Assembly: GCA_001917735.1 (NCBI GenBank)
Contig: MNEO01000029.1
Span: forward strand, 1-15,804
Direction of reading: 5' to 3'
DNA from: Chloroflexi bacterium 13_1_40CM_68_21
GTDB taxonomy: Bacteria > Chloroflexota > Limnocylindria > P2-11E
Length of the DNA stretch: 15,804 nucleotides
This document shows positions 1 to 6,800 of this stretch, in pieces (the stretch's first letter is position 1; each line of letters opens with the position of its first letter). The translations under genes and the position numbers were made by a program. Below the pieces are notes generated by a model, which saw only the letters and a program-made list of their open reading frames with translations, searched no databases and was not told where the DNA came from.

Positions 1-391
1 CTCGGTGCAGCCGCCCGATTGCAGACGCGTATCCCACAAGCGCCTGTTCCGCCTCTTCACGATGCCCGCCGTGGAGCAGATCTTCGACGCTCGTGTCGCC
101 GACGTACTCCATGACCAGAACTAGGGCCTGCCGATCTGTCCCAAGCAAGTGCGCCACCGGCGAGAGGGGTCGAGCCTCGAGCGCCTCGAGCGCTGTCATC
201 TCTGCTTCAAACCGCAGCTCCGCATCCTCTAGGCGAAATCGCTTTGCGATGAACCGCTCGTGCGATGCCGTGGTCAGCACCGCTACGTCGCTCCGATCAT
301 GGGTCGAGAGCGTTCGAGCGAGACTGAGACCGGAGGTTGATGATCCAGAGCGGCTGAGGGCTCTCGAGACGGCATCGATCAGGTCTCTCAT
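1..391 (-). CDS. APH-fold kinase, partial (N-terminal 130 residues)
   Basis: The reverse strand is open from an ATG at 391-389 to the left edge, giving 130 codons without a stop, so the C-terminal catalytic part is outside the window. What is visible fits the N-lobe of an aminoglycoside-phosphotransferase/choline-kinase fold. FIAKRF near residues 47-52 supplies a candidate ATP-contacting lysine. LVLVMEYVGD at about 90-99 looks like the hinge strand. IGRLHR at the right-hand limit matches the short helix motif that precedes the catalytic loop in this family. Codon third positions are G/C rich in this frame, and the overlapping plus-strand reading is not protein-like. The gene diverges from the phosphotransferase starting near 519, leaving about 127 bp for both promoters. 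The substrate is unknown and need not be an antibiotic. Confidence 0.72.
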   Translation of the reverse strand, partial: MRDLIDAVSRALSRSGSSTSGLSLARTLSTHDRSDVAVLTTASHERFIAKRFRLEDAELRFEAEMTALEALEARPLSPVAHLLGTDRQALVLVMEYVGDTSVEDLLHGGHREEAEQALVGYASAIGRLHR

Positions 392-518
392 AACTGACGA
401 CGGCGCTGTCGCACCATTCCCGGTCTCGAGCTCACTTCGCAGCCACGTCGAGGCAGGTGCTACAGGCACTGAACCGGCGGGGGACCGGACCAGAGGCATC
501 CGGCCGCAGACTCACCTG

Positions 519-1409
519 GTGCTCGTGGCGGATAGGGCGATCGACGAACGCGCCTTGGCGAATCTTCTCAGGAGCGAGTTCGAGGAGGCTGCCGATCCGG
601 TCTTTGTACCAGTGGGCGGCGACAGTTGGAACTACCGAGCGGGCCGCTGGTGGCTGAGCGTCAGGCGAGACCGCCAAGGGTATTCGGCCGCGGCCTACGA
701 GGCCGCCTGCGAGCTTCGCGAGCAGGGGCACGAGTTCGTTCTCGCTCCAAGTCGTGGGCGCAGCGGCCGCATCGTCTTTCCCGTCGACAACAGGCCCGTC
801 ATCGTGTCGCCCTTCACTGAGGGCCGGGCCGCGTCCCCGGCCGGCCTCGCGAGGAGGGAACTGCTCGCGCTGAGCGAGGCGGTCGAGGCGCTCCACTCGG
901 CGACCGTGGCGGCGCAGGTGCCGCACGAATCCTTCGCCTTGCCATTCGAATCCGAGCTCGCGGATGGGCTTGCACGCGCCTCGTCCCATGCTCACGATGC
1001 TGCGGGCCCGTTCGCGAGCGACGTCGCGCGGCTTGTGGAAACGAACGCCGTTCGAATCTCGGATTGGCGCGACGAGATCGCCGGGCTCCAGGCGCGTTGC
1101 CGCATCGATCCGGGCCGCCTCGTTCTCACCCACGGTGAGCCGGAGCCGCCCAACGTGATGGTCACCAAAGCTGGTCGCCTCCTGCTTCTTGACTGGGGCG
1201 ATTTGCTCTACGCGCCGCCAGAGCGCGATGCCCGAGCCCTCGGTCACGTCGGGATCGAGCTACAGGGCCGTCCCGGGGTGATGCGGTTCTACGAGTTGAG
1301 GTGGATCCTGGGTGAGGTCGCCGAGTACGTTGCGGCCCTGACGCTGCCGCACACAGGCGACGCCGAAGGTCTAAGGATGCGTCGCGAGCTCGACAACTAC
1401 CTTCATTGA
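519..1409 (+). CDS. Aminoglycoside phosphotransferase-family protein, APH(9)-like
   Basis: A predicted 296-residue kinase-fold enzyme, expected to move a phosphate from ATP to a hydroxyl of a small molecule in the cytosol. The catalytic loop is THGEPEPPN at residues 204-212, so Glu stands where the classical HGD motif has Asp. I recall this HGEP form from spectinomycin-type relatives. It is followed by LLLLDWGDLLYAPPERD at 221-237, which holds the DFG-equivalent DWG and the APPERD segment typical of that subgroup. WWLSVRRDRQGYSAAAYEA at 44-62 fits its N-lobe. The plus frame stays open upstream to 93, but that part is antisense to the divergent kinase and reads as low-complexity Ser/Arg. I therefore place the start at GTG 519; GTG 525 is equally possible, and neither has a clear ribosome binding site. 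The gene ends 18 bp from the convergent AadA-like gene. Substrate unproven. Confidence 0.82.
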   Translation: MLVADRAIDERALANLLRSEFEEAADPVFVPVGGDSWNYRAGRWWLSVRRDRQGYSAAAYEAACELREQGHEFVLAPSRGRSGRIVFPVDNRPVIVSPFTEGRAASPAGLARRELLALSEAVEALHSATVAAQVPHESFALPFESELADGLARASSHAHDAAGPFASDVARLVETNAVRISDWRDEIAGLQARCRIDPGRLVLTHGEPEPPNVMVTKAGRLLLLDWGDLLYAPPERDARALGHVGIELQGRPGVMRFYELRWILGEVAEYVAALTLPHTGDAEGLRMRRELDNYLH

Positions 1410-1427
1410 GTCGAGTCCGCCTCTCTT

Positions 1428-1982
1428 TCACCGCTCGGAGCTTGCCTCCGACGAGCGGTGTCGGAGAGCCGCGCGGACTTCGTCGAGTCCGTCGCGCAAG
1501 GTCCGGTCGTCCGAAGTTACCGACGTGCCGCGGCGCACCGCGTCGGCCCGCTGAAGAACCGGATGCAGCACTGCGTTGAGCCGCACGAGGCCCCAGCGCA
1601 GGCCGTCCGATTTCGTTGCCGGCGCGCCCGTCTCGAGCGCGCGGCAGGAGCGGACAAGGTCGAGGATTTCGCTTGCCGCCTTCTGCTCAGTCGGACATTC
1701 GGAGATCTCGCGAAGCATCTGCCGCACGGCCTCGCGGATCTGCTCCGCGCTCACTTCCGGCAGGACCGATGCGGGAGCGGGGCCGACGACGCTGATGCCA
1801 TCCTGCCTCATGTTTGCGATGTTGTCGGCGGAGAGCATCGATTCTGGCTCTGGCTGGAGCCGGCCCTGGCGAAAGAACGGAACCGGGCGGCTCGTGCCCA
1901 CCGGGCGAAGGGCCTCGCGCGGCACGTAGTCGCCTTCGAGCCGGATTGCATCAGGAAGCTCGTCTACGAGGTGGTCGTGCAA
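1428..1982 (-). pseudogene. AadA-like aminoglycoside nucleotidyltransferase, C-terminal part after a frameshift
   Basis: This frame carries the helical C-terminal domain of an AadA-like adenylyltransferase (DUF4111/aminoglycoside adenylyltransferase domain). LHDHLVDELPDAIRLEGDYV just after the junction and YVPREAL nearby are the hallmark linking the two domains. LDLVRSCRALETGAPATKSD further on matches the family's conserved LETG..xSK helix. An apparent TTG start at 1982 exists only because the frame breaks there. The N-terminal catalytic half lies in the adjacent frame at 1964-2176. Restoring one base near 1983 (for example CCCGGTTGC instead of CCCGTTGC) would join ..LSRLAR to LHDHLVD.. in one protein of about 249 residues, a normal length. 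As it stands, this half lacks the nucleotidyl-transfer motif and should be inactive alone. Confidence 0.7.
1430..1459. terminator. Hairpin between convergent genes, possible terminator
   Basis: ACCGCT at 1430-1435 and CGGAG at 1436-1440 pair with CTCCG at 1446-1450 and AGCGGT at 1454-1459. The loop is five bases and there is a three-base bulge. The hairpin lies over the last codons and stop of the minus-strand nucleotidyltransferase, 21 bp past the stop of the plus-strand phosphotransferase. Neither side has a U-rich tract, so intrinsic termination is only a suggestion. Confidence 0.33.
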
Positions 1983-2176
1983 CGGGCCAACCTGCTGAGA
2001 TCTGCGGATGAGAGATCGCCACTCACGACGACCAGCAGGTCGTAGTCGCTCGAGCCCTCGATGAAGTCACCCATCACCAACGAGCCTCCGAGGTACACGC
2101 CGACAAGGCGCTCTCCGAGGAGCTCGTGCAAGCGATCGGCGAAGACGGTCACGACTGGTGGAATCCCAGCGATCAC
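1964..2176 (-). pseudogene. AadA-like nucleotidyltransferase, N-terminal catalytic part before the frameshift
   Basis: The 70-residue frame starts at GTG 2176, with GGAG about eight bases upstream. It contains the nucleotidyltransferase signature: GVYLGGSLVMGDF at residues 26-38 gives the GS motif, and SDYDLLVV at 43-50 gives the metal-binding DxD (D44, D46). After LSRLAR the frame runs into CTTTS and a stop, and the homology continues one frame over. In the family the intact enzyme transfers AMP from ATP to streptomycin- or spectinomycin-type drugs. It is the last gene of a minus-strand run (methyltransferase, GNAT, this gene) with gaps of 55 and 65 bp, so it is probably cotranscribed. It could be a working gene broken by a sequencing error or a genuine pseudogene. 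The drug cannot be predicted. Confidence 0.72.
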
Positions 2177-2241
2177 CGGGCGAACTCCATGGTCATGTCC
2201 TTTGAGTGAGGCCCTCGAGGAGTGCGAAGCGTTGGCGACAT

Positions 2242-3036
2242 CTACGAGTCGGGGCGCGCGAAGATCGGCAGATGCCCGTGATCCACGAAGCCGCGTTTCT
2301 TGAGGATGGGGAGAGACGTGTCGCGTCGCGCCCGGATCGCAGCATAGCGGCAGCCTCGCTTCTTGCCTGCCATTGCCCGGTGGGCGACGAGCGACTGATA
2401 GATGCCGCGGCCACGGAACCTTTCGGTGGTTTCCGCTCCGGTCAGATACACCGTCGAGCCATCCGCCGAATAGCGGTACCCCGCGTTAGCCACCGGCTCG
2501 CCGGCCAGGAAGGCGACGAGATACCCGCCGCGGCGGCCAGGATGCCGCAGGTAAGTGAGCCGCTCGCGCAGGAGGACGGCCATCTCGCCCTCGTCTGCGT
2601 CCGGATGGGCGAGCCGCAGCCCGATGAGCGCCGTCTCATCATCGTCAACCTCGACGATCTCAAGGTCAGCATTGACTCGCAGACCTGAGATCGGGAGCGA
2701 TGCGGTGAGCAGGTCGCCATCACCGATGTCCACCAAGCCCCGCGCGACGACGCGCGCGGCGAGATCGCTGGGCGAGCTGGTCGGGCCCACGACCCACGTG
2801 AAGGCCAGTGTCGCGAAGAAGGCGAAGACTTCATCGATCGTCCTCTCGATCTGGTCCGATGTGGTCCGCACATACAAGATTCTGTTGGACCACCTGCGCT
2901 GGGCGAGTGGCCCATGGGGACGCTTCCACATCAGGAGATCCTGACGGTCAACGATCTCCATCTCCTCGGGCATGAAGTCGGGCTCGTAGTCCCACATGAT
3001 CCCTTCGGCGAGAGACGCGCGCTCATCTGAAGGCAT
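2242..3036 (-). CDS. GNAT-family N-acetyltransferase
   Basis: A 264-residue protein with a C-terminal GNAT domain. TGAETTERFRGRGIYQSLV at residues 199-217 contains the acetyl-CoA pyrophosphate loop (R-G-R-G-I/Y). It is followed by a helix and by LPILKKRGFVDHG at 242-254, the usual beta6/beta7 end with the 'GF' turn. The N-terminal 120 residues form a second, diverged region (FFATLAFTWVVGPTSSPSDL at about 73-92), so the protein is longer than a minimal GNAT. The plus-strand gene at 4572-5255 is clearly homologous over its whole length. The start is ATG 3036, with GGAGG about 12 bases upstream. It sits between the methyltransferase and the AadA-like gene on the same strand. It probably acetylates an amine on a small molecule or peptide. 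The acceptor is unknown. Confidence 0.85.
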   Translation of the reverse strand: MPSDERASLAEGIMWDYEPDFMPEEMEIVDRQDLLMWKRPHGPLAQRRWSNRILYVRTTSDQIERTIDEVFAFFATLAFTWVVGPTSSPSDLAARVVARGLVDIGDGDLLTASLPISGLRVNADLEIVEVDDDETALIGLRLAHPDADEGEMAVLLRERLTYLRHPGRRGGYLVAFLAGEPVANAGYRYSADGSTVYLTGAETTERFRGRGIYQSLVAHRAMAGKKRGCRYAAIRARRDTSLPILKKRGFVDHGHLPIFARPDS

Positions 3037-3091
3037 TGATCACAGGATCCTCCGCTTCCTCCGAGGGGATTGACAATTTGTGGCTTAGGTT

Positions 3092-3760
3092 TCAGAAATC
3101 GATGAAATGGTCGAAGTTTCGCTCGAGCGGGATCGCTGGCGTTCTGAGGACCGCCCAGTGGTGACGCTCCTCTGCGGCTCCTTCTTCCGCAAGCCCCCAG
3201 CCAAGATTGGAGACGCAGAAGCGGACAGCCTTCTTGACGGATGGGAGTTGGTAGTCATCAAGAACGATGACGCCCCCGCCACGCACGAGACGCCCGAGGT
3301 AGATGAGGTCGAGGAAAACGCCGTCGAAGCGGTGATTCCCGTCGATGAACGCAAGATCGAACGATCGGCCCGAAGACAAGAATCGAGGTAGCGCGATCTC
3401 CGATCGTTCCGCGTGGAACTCCAACATCCCCGCGGCACCTGCCTCATCGACGACCTGCAGGCCCACGTCCGAAAAACCCTCCGATTGATTTGGGTCGAGC
3501 GCAACGTGCCGCGCATTTGGGTGGCCGTTCGCCAAGAGGCCATCACAGATGAACAGCGCAGAGATCCCGTAGCCCAGGCCCACTTCGATCGTCGACACCG
3601 CGGCCTCACGTCGTACCCACGCGCGCAGGGCCTCGCCCTCTCGCGACGGAATGCCGACTGGGAAGAGCTCGTGCAGCTTCCCATCGCGCCGGGCGACGAC
3701 GGTACGGCTCTCGAGCAGGCGAGAGATCACGCCCTCGAGCTGCCGCCGCTCACTCCGCAC
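3092..3760 (-). CDS. Class I SAM-dependent methyltransferase (Methyltransf_24-like)
   Basis: A 222-residue Rossmann-fold methyltransferase. Motif I is TIEVGLGYGISALFI at residues 57-71, where GLGYG binds SAM. Motif II ends in the acidic residue of VALDPNQ (D89), expected to hold the SAM ribose. FDLAFIDGNHRFDGVFLDL at 134-152 carries the DG-H signature typical of Methyltransf_24 enzymes. GGGVIVLDDY at 161-170 is the following strand with a possible metal-binding DD. Members of this family methylate oxygen or nitrogen of sugars and other small molecules. It appears to be the first gene of the minus-strand run leading to the GNAT and the AadA-like gene. The start is a GTG at 3760 with no convincing ribosome binding site, so the true start is uncertain. 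Methyl acceptor unknown. Confidence 0.84.
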   Translation of the reverse strand: MRSERRQLEGVISRLLESRTVVARRDGKLHELFPVGIPSREGEALRAWVRREAAVSTIEVGLGYGISALFICDGLLANGHPNARHVALDPNQSEGFSDVGLQVVDEAGAAGMLEFHAERSEIALPRFLSSGRSFDLAFIDGNHRFDGVFLDLIYLGRLVRGGGVIVLDDYQLPSVKKAVRFCVSNLGWGLAEEGAAEERHHWAVLRTPAIPLERNFDHFIDF

Positions 3761-4133
3761 TAGGTTGGTGAGGCCGTGTTGCCGCCTGCAATCGCACAGC
3801 TACCGTCGGCACCTCGCCCTCCGCATCGCGTTCGCGACGGAAGTCGGCATCGTGCGCGAAAAATCCCTCAAGAAAAAGACTGTTCGATAGCTCAGGCCCG
3901 TTCTACACTGACCGTAGGCAATCAGCGAATCCGGACCGCTGCGTCGATCGAACGACGCGCTCGTCCTGCGGTCCATAAGGGCACCTCCCGATCAGGCGCG
4001 GCCGCAGGCATCCAACTCCAGATCACTGCTCCCCCCGCCGCAGAGCGGCGAGAATCACACCCCTGACTGGGAGCCATCCGACACGAAGGTTGCCCCCCGG
4101 AAGTAAACGTGCGATCGAACGCGGAGGCTAGGC
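3761..4133. other. Intergenic region between divergent operons, no gene seen
   Basis: About 370 bp separate the minus-strand methyltransferase from the plus-strand run that begins at 4134. The open frames here read as Arg/Ser/Pro-rich nonsense on both strands. An A-rich patch at 3858-3883 is unusual for this GC-rich sequence and is a reasonable place for promoters of either operon, but I could not fit clean -35 and -10 boxes. No RNA gene or long inverted repeat was seen. Confidence 0.5.
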
Positions 4134-4184
4134 GTGTGCAAGTACTTCACGGCGACCGACGACTTCGCTGTCGAGACGACGTAG
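4134..4184 (+). CDS. Short reading frame ending in TAG, same frame as the next gene
   Basis: GTG 4134 is preceded by GGAGG at 4123-4127 with an ideal six-base gap, a better initiation site than most in this window. It reads MCKYFTATDDFAVETT and stops at TAG 4182-4184. One codon (GAC) later comes ATG 4188 in the same frame, opening the 102-residue gene. Either this is a leader peptide coupled to the next gene, or the two are one gene of about 120 codons interrupted by a premature amber codon. I favour the second reading because the frame and codon use are continuous. Confidence 0.4.
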   Translation: MCKYFTATDDFAVETT

Positions 4185-4187
4185 GAC

Positions 4188-4496
4188 ATGGATCCGTTTC
4201 GCCAGCTCGTGCGAGGCGCCGGCAGAAAGAGCGGGGTGATGAAGGCGCATGTCACGGTGTACGAGCCCGGCGACGAGGCCCATCCGTCCTTGCCGACGTT
4301 GCGCGAGTTCATCAGCAAGAACATGGATCCCTCCACTGGGATCCTGACCTTCGACGCGCCGGGGAATGTGCGTCTGTCGATGGACCCGGCGGCGCTACGT
4401 GAGCTTCCGACTGAGTACCTCGACTACCGCGTCTCACCCGGCTGCACCTTTGTCACGCATGACGCCCTCACGCGCGCGAAAACGCACGATCGCTGA
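4188..4496 (+). CDS. Hypothetical protein, possibly the distal part of an amber-interrupted gene
   Basis: A 102-residue frame with G/C-rich third positions and a protein-like composition. I do not recognise a family. It contains KAHVTVYEPGDEAHPSLPTL at residues 19-38 and a Pro/Asp-rich middle, ending in LDYRVSPGCTFVTHDALTR. No signal peptide or membrane segment is visible. ATG 4188 has no ribosome binding site of its own. ATG 4239, with GCGGGG upstream, is an alternative start leaving 85 residues. The upstream frame 4134-4184 is in phase and separated only by TAG and one sense codon. The stop lies nine bases before ATG 4505, the probable original start of the GNAT gene, so the two were likely translated together. 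Function unknown. Confidence 0.6.
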   Translation: MDPFRQLVRGAGRKSGVMKAHVTVYEPGDEAHPSLPTLREFISKNMDPSTGILTFDAPGNVRLSMDPAALRELPTEYLDYRVSPGCTFVTHDALTRAKTHDR

Positions 4497-4571
4497 TTCC
4501 AGAGATGCACGAGGCCGCGGGGGCGATGTTCCAGCCGACCGCGGACGAGCTACGTCGCCCGCGACGACAGG

Positions 4572-5255
4572 TTGCTCTCGCTGGGTGCGCTGCTCGAGCA
4601 TCCCTGGTCGAGCCAGGTGCACTGGGTGCGCTGGACCGAGGACGAGGCTGAGCGGATCGACGAGGTGCTCGGCTTTTTCCGGCGCCGGCGCCAGGCGTTC
4701 GTCTGGCTCGTGACCGCGAAGAGCACGCCGGCGTCGCTGGGGGAGCGGCTCACGGCGCGTGGACTCATTCGCGAGCTCGAGGGCCGGATGCTCGCTAGCG
4801 CCCTCCCGATCGTCGGCTTGCGGGTGAACCCCGAAATCCGGGTCGACGAGGTGACGAGTCGTCCTCAGATGTTGGCGGCGCTGCGCGTCGATCATCCGAC
4901 GTGGGACGACGAGCGCCTCTCACCGCTGCTCGAGGATCGAACGCGCCGTGTCGGAACCGACTGGCACGCGGCCCTCACGCACTTGGATGGTCGGCCGGTT
5001 GGTACAGCACGCTGGTTCATTCACCGGGATCTGCGGGGCGTCGAGTTTGTTGGTGCCGAGACGCTTGTCGACTACCGCCGGCACGGCGTGTACTCCACGC
5101 TTGTCCAATACCGAGTGGATCGTGCGGCCCGTGAGGGATGCACGTTCGCCGGGTTCATCGCCGACGCGAGCACGTCCGCGCCGATTCTGCTCAAGCGCGG
5201 CTTCGAGGACCTCGGGCGAGCGACGTTCTTCCTCCGGCCTGCCCAATCCAGGTAG
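4572..5255 (+). CDS. GNAT-family N-acetyltransferase, related to the gene at 2242-3036, probably frameshifted near its start
   Basis: A 227-residue frame from TTG 4572. FVGAETLVDYRRHGVYSTLV at residues 159-178 is the acetyl-CoA loop, and ILLKRGFEDLGRATFFLRP at 205-223 closes the GNAT domain. It aligns with the minus-strand GNAT over nearly all its length: the shared blocks are IDEVxxFF, ALPIxGLRVN, GAET..YR..GVY and PILxKRGF. Homology continues upstream of the TTG in the same frame as YVARDD, but no start codon is found there. In the next frame, ATG 4505 reads MHEAAGAMFQPTADE up to that point. Removing the C at about 4550 would join them, giving roughly 249 residues, close to the 264 of the relative. 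Likely an acetyltransferase acting on a small amine; acceptor unknown. Confidence 0.8.
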   Translation: MLSLGALLEHPWSSQVHWVRWTEDEAERIDEVLGFFRRRRQAFVWLVTAKSTPASLGERLTARGLIRELEGRMLASALPIVGLRVNPEIRVDEVTSRPQMLAALRVDHPTWDDERLSPLLEDRTRRVGTDWHAALTHLDGRPVGTARWFIHRDLRGVEFVGAETLVDYRRHGVYSTLVQYRVDRAAREGCTFAGFIADASTSAPILLKRGFEDLGRATFFLRPAQSR

Positions 5256-5367
5256 GTTCGTTCTTCTCGTGGGCGGGTTGGTTTCTCCCCGGGGTAGGTC
5301 AGCGCGACCAATATCCCTCCAGAGGAGGTCTTCATCCGCACGATTGACGAATCTGAGCATCGGGGCT

Positions 5368-5372
5368 AGGAG
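5368..5372 (+). promoter_or_regulatory. Ribosome binding site fixing the start of the phosphatase-kinase fusion
   Basis: AGGAG at 5368-5372 lies seven bases before ATG 5380. The same frame is open back to 4948, but that upstream stretch overlaps the GNAT gene in another frame and is not protein-like. This site and the phosphatase motif beginning at residue 5 fix the start at 5380. Confidence 0.75.
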
Positions 5373-5379
5373 TACGGCG

Positions 5380-6735
5380 ATGGTTTCATTGGAAATCCGT
5401 CGCCATGCCGAACCTGGCAGCGAGGAGGGATCTGGGCGTGGCTTGTCCGCGCCTGGCATCGCCGCGGCGCGAGGTCTGCGCCGCACCGCTGGCGAATTCG
5501 CCCTCGTCATAAGCAGTCCGCGTGAGCGCGCGCGCGAGACAGCGATCGAGATCGCCGGTCAAGTGGACGAGACGAGCGAGTTTCTCGCCGGCTCACCAGA
5601 CAAAGCCCTTACGCAGCAGCAGTACGACACGATGCGCTCCCTGCAGGACGTCCTCGAGCTCATCGGCGGCAACGAGCACGCGCTCCGCTTCGCGCAGCAA
5701 CAGTTGGCGACGTGGGAGTCAATCGCGCGGCGTCTGCGAGATGGCACGAATGCCTTGGTCGTCACGCACGGCGGCAACATCGTCGTGCCGGCGGCCCTTA
5801 TCGCGCGCCGTCTCGGCACCGACGTCGCGCCGCTTCCACTCTCCTATTTGGAGGGCGTGCGAGTCGAATATTCGCAAGGTCGTTGGTGCGGCCTCGAACG
5901 ACTTGCCGCGAACAGCCATTCAGCCATCGTCCAGACGGAGGTCCCGCTCGGAGGCAACTTCAGTCAGGCGGTCAGAGTCGGCGACACCGTGCGACGTCGG
6001 GCCGGTCCCTGGACTCCGGCGGTCCAGTTGCTTCTGGTGCACCTTGAAGCGGTCGGATTCACCGCCGCGCCTCGGAGCCTGGGCTTTGACGAACGCGGCC
6101 GCGCGGTGCTCGCGTATCTGCCGGGTGACATACACGGCGGATGGCCCGAGCCGATGCCGGCTTGGATGTTCGAAGACATCACGACCTTGAAACGCGCCGC
6201 TGAGCTACTCCGCCGTTATCACGATGCCGTCTTAACGTTCCGGCCGCCACCGGACGCCACATGGCATCAGGTCGCGCCCGGGAGGCATGAGCTCATTTGC
6301 CACAACGACTGGTCGCCTTATAACGCGATCTTCCGGGAGCACGAGCCAACCGTGATGCTTGACTGGGATCACACGGGGCCAGGCAGCCGCGTGTGGGACG
6401 TCGCGAGCTCCGCATACACCTGGGTCCCTCTCTCTCCGAAGTCACGTGAGGTGTCGCTCGAGCAGAAGGCCCAGCGCCTCGCCGTCTTTTGCGACACGTA
6501 CGGTGATGTCCAGCCCGGCGCGGTTCTGGATGTTCTGCCCGGGCAGCTCCGCTTCATCGCACACCTCGTTCGGTCCGAAGCCGACGGGGGCGATCCAGGC
6601 GCTCAAAAGCTGGCAGGTTGGAACGTGCCAGCTCGATTGCACGAGGAAGCCGACCTACTGGTTCGCCAACGATCTGACCTTATGGGTGACCGTCGGGGAG
6701 CTCGCGACGAGCAATCAGACCCCGCGATGGGATGA
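5380..6735 (+). CDS. Bifunctional fusion: histidine phosphatase domain plus APH-type kinase domain
   Basis: A 451-residue protein with two enzyme domains. Residues 1-180 form a histidine phosphatase (phosphoglycerate mutase/SixA-like): RRHAEP at 7-12 gives the nucleophile H9, SSPRERARETA at 45-55 gives the phosphate-binding arginines, and VVTHGGN at 127-133 gives the second catalytic H130. Residues 185-430 form an aminoglycoside-phosphotransferase-like kinase. EVPLGGNFSQAVRVGDTVRR opens its N-lobe at 187-206. CHNDWSPYN at 307-315 is the catalytic loop (H308, D310, N315), and LDWDHTGPGSRVWDV at 327-341 is the metal-binding segment. All key residues of both halves appear intact. The join is in frame and lies where free-standing APH proteins normally start, so I read it as a true fusion. 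It sits 124 bp after the GNAT and 65 bp before a P-loop kinase. Substrates are unknown. Confidence 0.85.
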   Translation: MVSLEIRRHAEPGSEEGSGRGLSAPGIAAARGLRRTAGEFALVISSPRERARETAIEIAGQVDETSEFLAGSPDKALTQQQYDTMRSLQDVLELIGGNEHALRFAQQQLATWESIARRLRDGTNALVVTHGGNIVVPAALIARRLGTDVAPLPLSYLEGVRVEYSQGRWCGLERLAANSHSAIVQTEVPLGGNFSQAVRVGDTVRRRAGPWTPAVQLLLVHLEAVGFTAAPRSLGFDERGRAVLAYLPGDIHGGWPEPMPAWMFEDITTLKRAAELLRRYHDAVLTFRPPPDATWHQVAPGRHELICHNDWSPYNAIFREHEPTVMLDWDHTGPGSRVWDVASSAYTWVPLSPKSREVSLEQKAQRLAVFCDTYGDVQPGAVLDVLPGQLRFIAHLVRSEADGGDPGAQKLAGWNVPARLHEEADLLVRQRSDLMGDRRGARDEQSDPAMG

Positions 6736-6800
6736 GTGATTCGGTGTCTGGCCAGCGTTGCGCGACTAGCTGACGGCTCATCCGGTAGCGTCCGTCGGCG

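Noticed and set aside
93..518. Plus-strand N-terminal extension of the phosphotransferase (about 140 residues)
   Set aside because: Ser/Arg-rich reading antisense to the divergent kinase gene, with no family similarity. The APH fold starts after 519.
432..1247. Minus-strand frame of 271 codons
   Set aside because: Antisense of the phosphotransferase; Arg-rich with no recognisable domain.
1458..2045. Plus-strand frame of 195 codons
   Set aside because: Antisense of the AadA-like gene, whose motifs on the minus strand are clear.
3776..4066. Plus-strand frame of 96 codons in the intergenic region
   Set aside because: Composition and lack of a ribosome binding site suggest chance.
4948..5379. 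Upstream extension of the phosphatase-kinase fusion
   Set aside because: Overlaps the GNAT gene in another frame and is not protein-like. AGGAG before ATG 5380 fixes the start.
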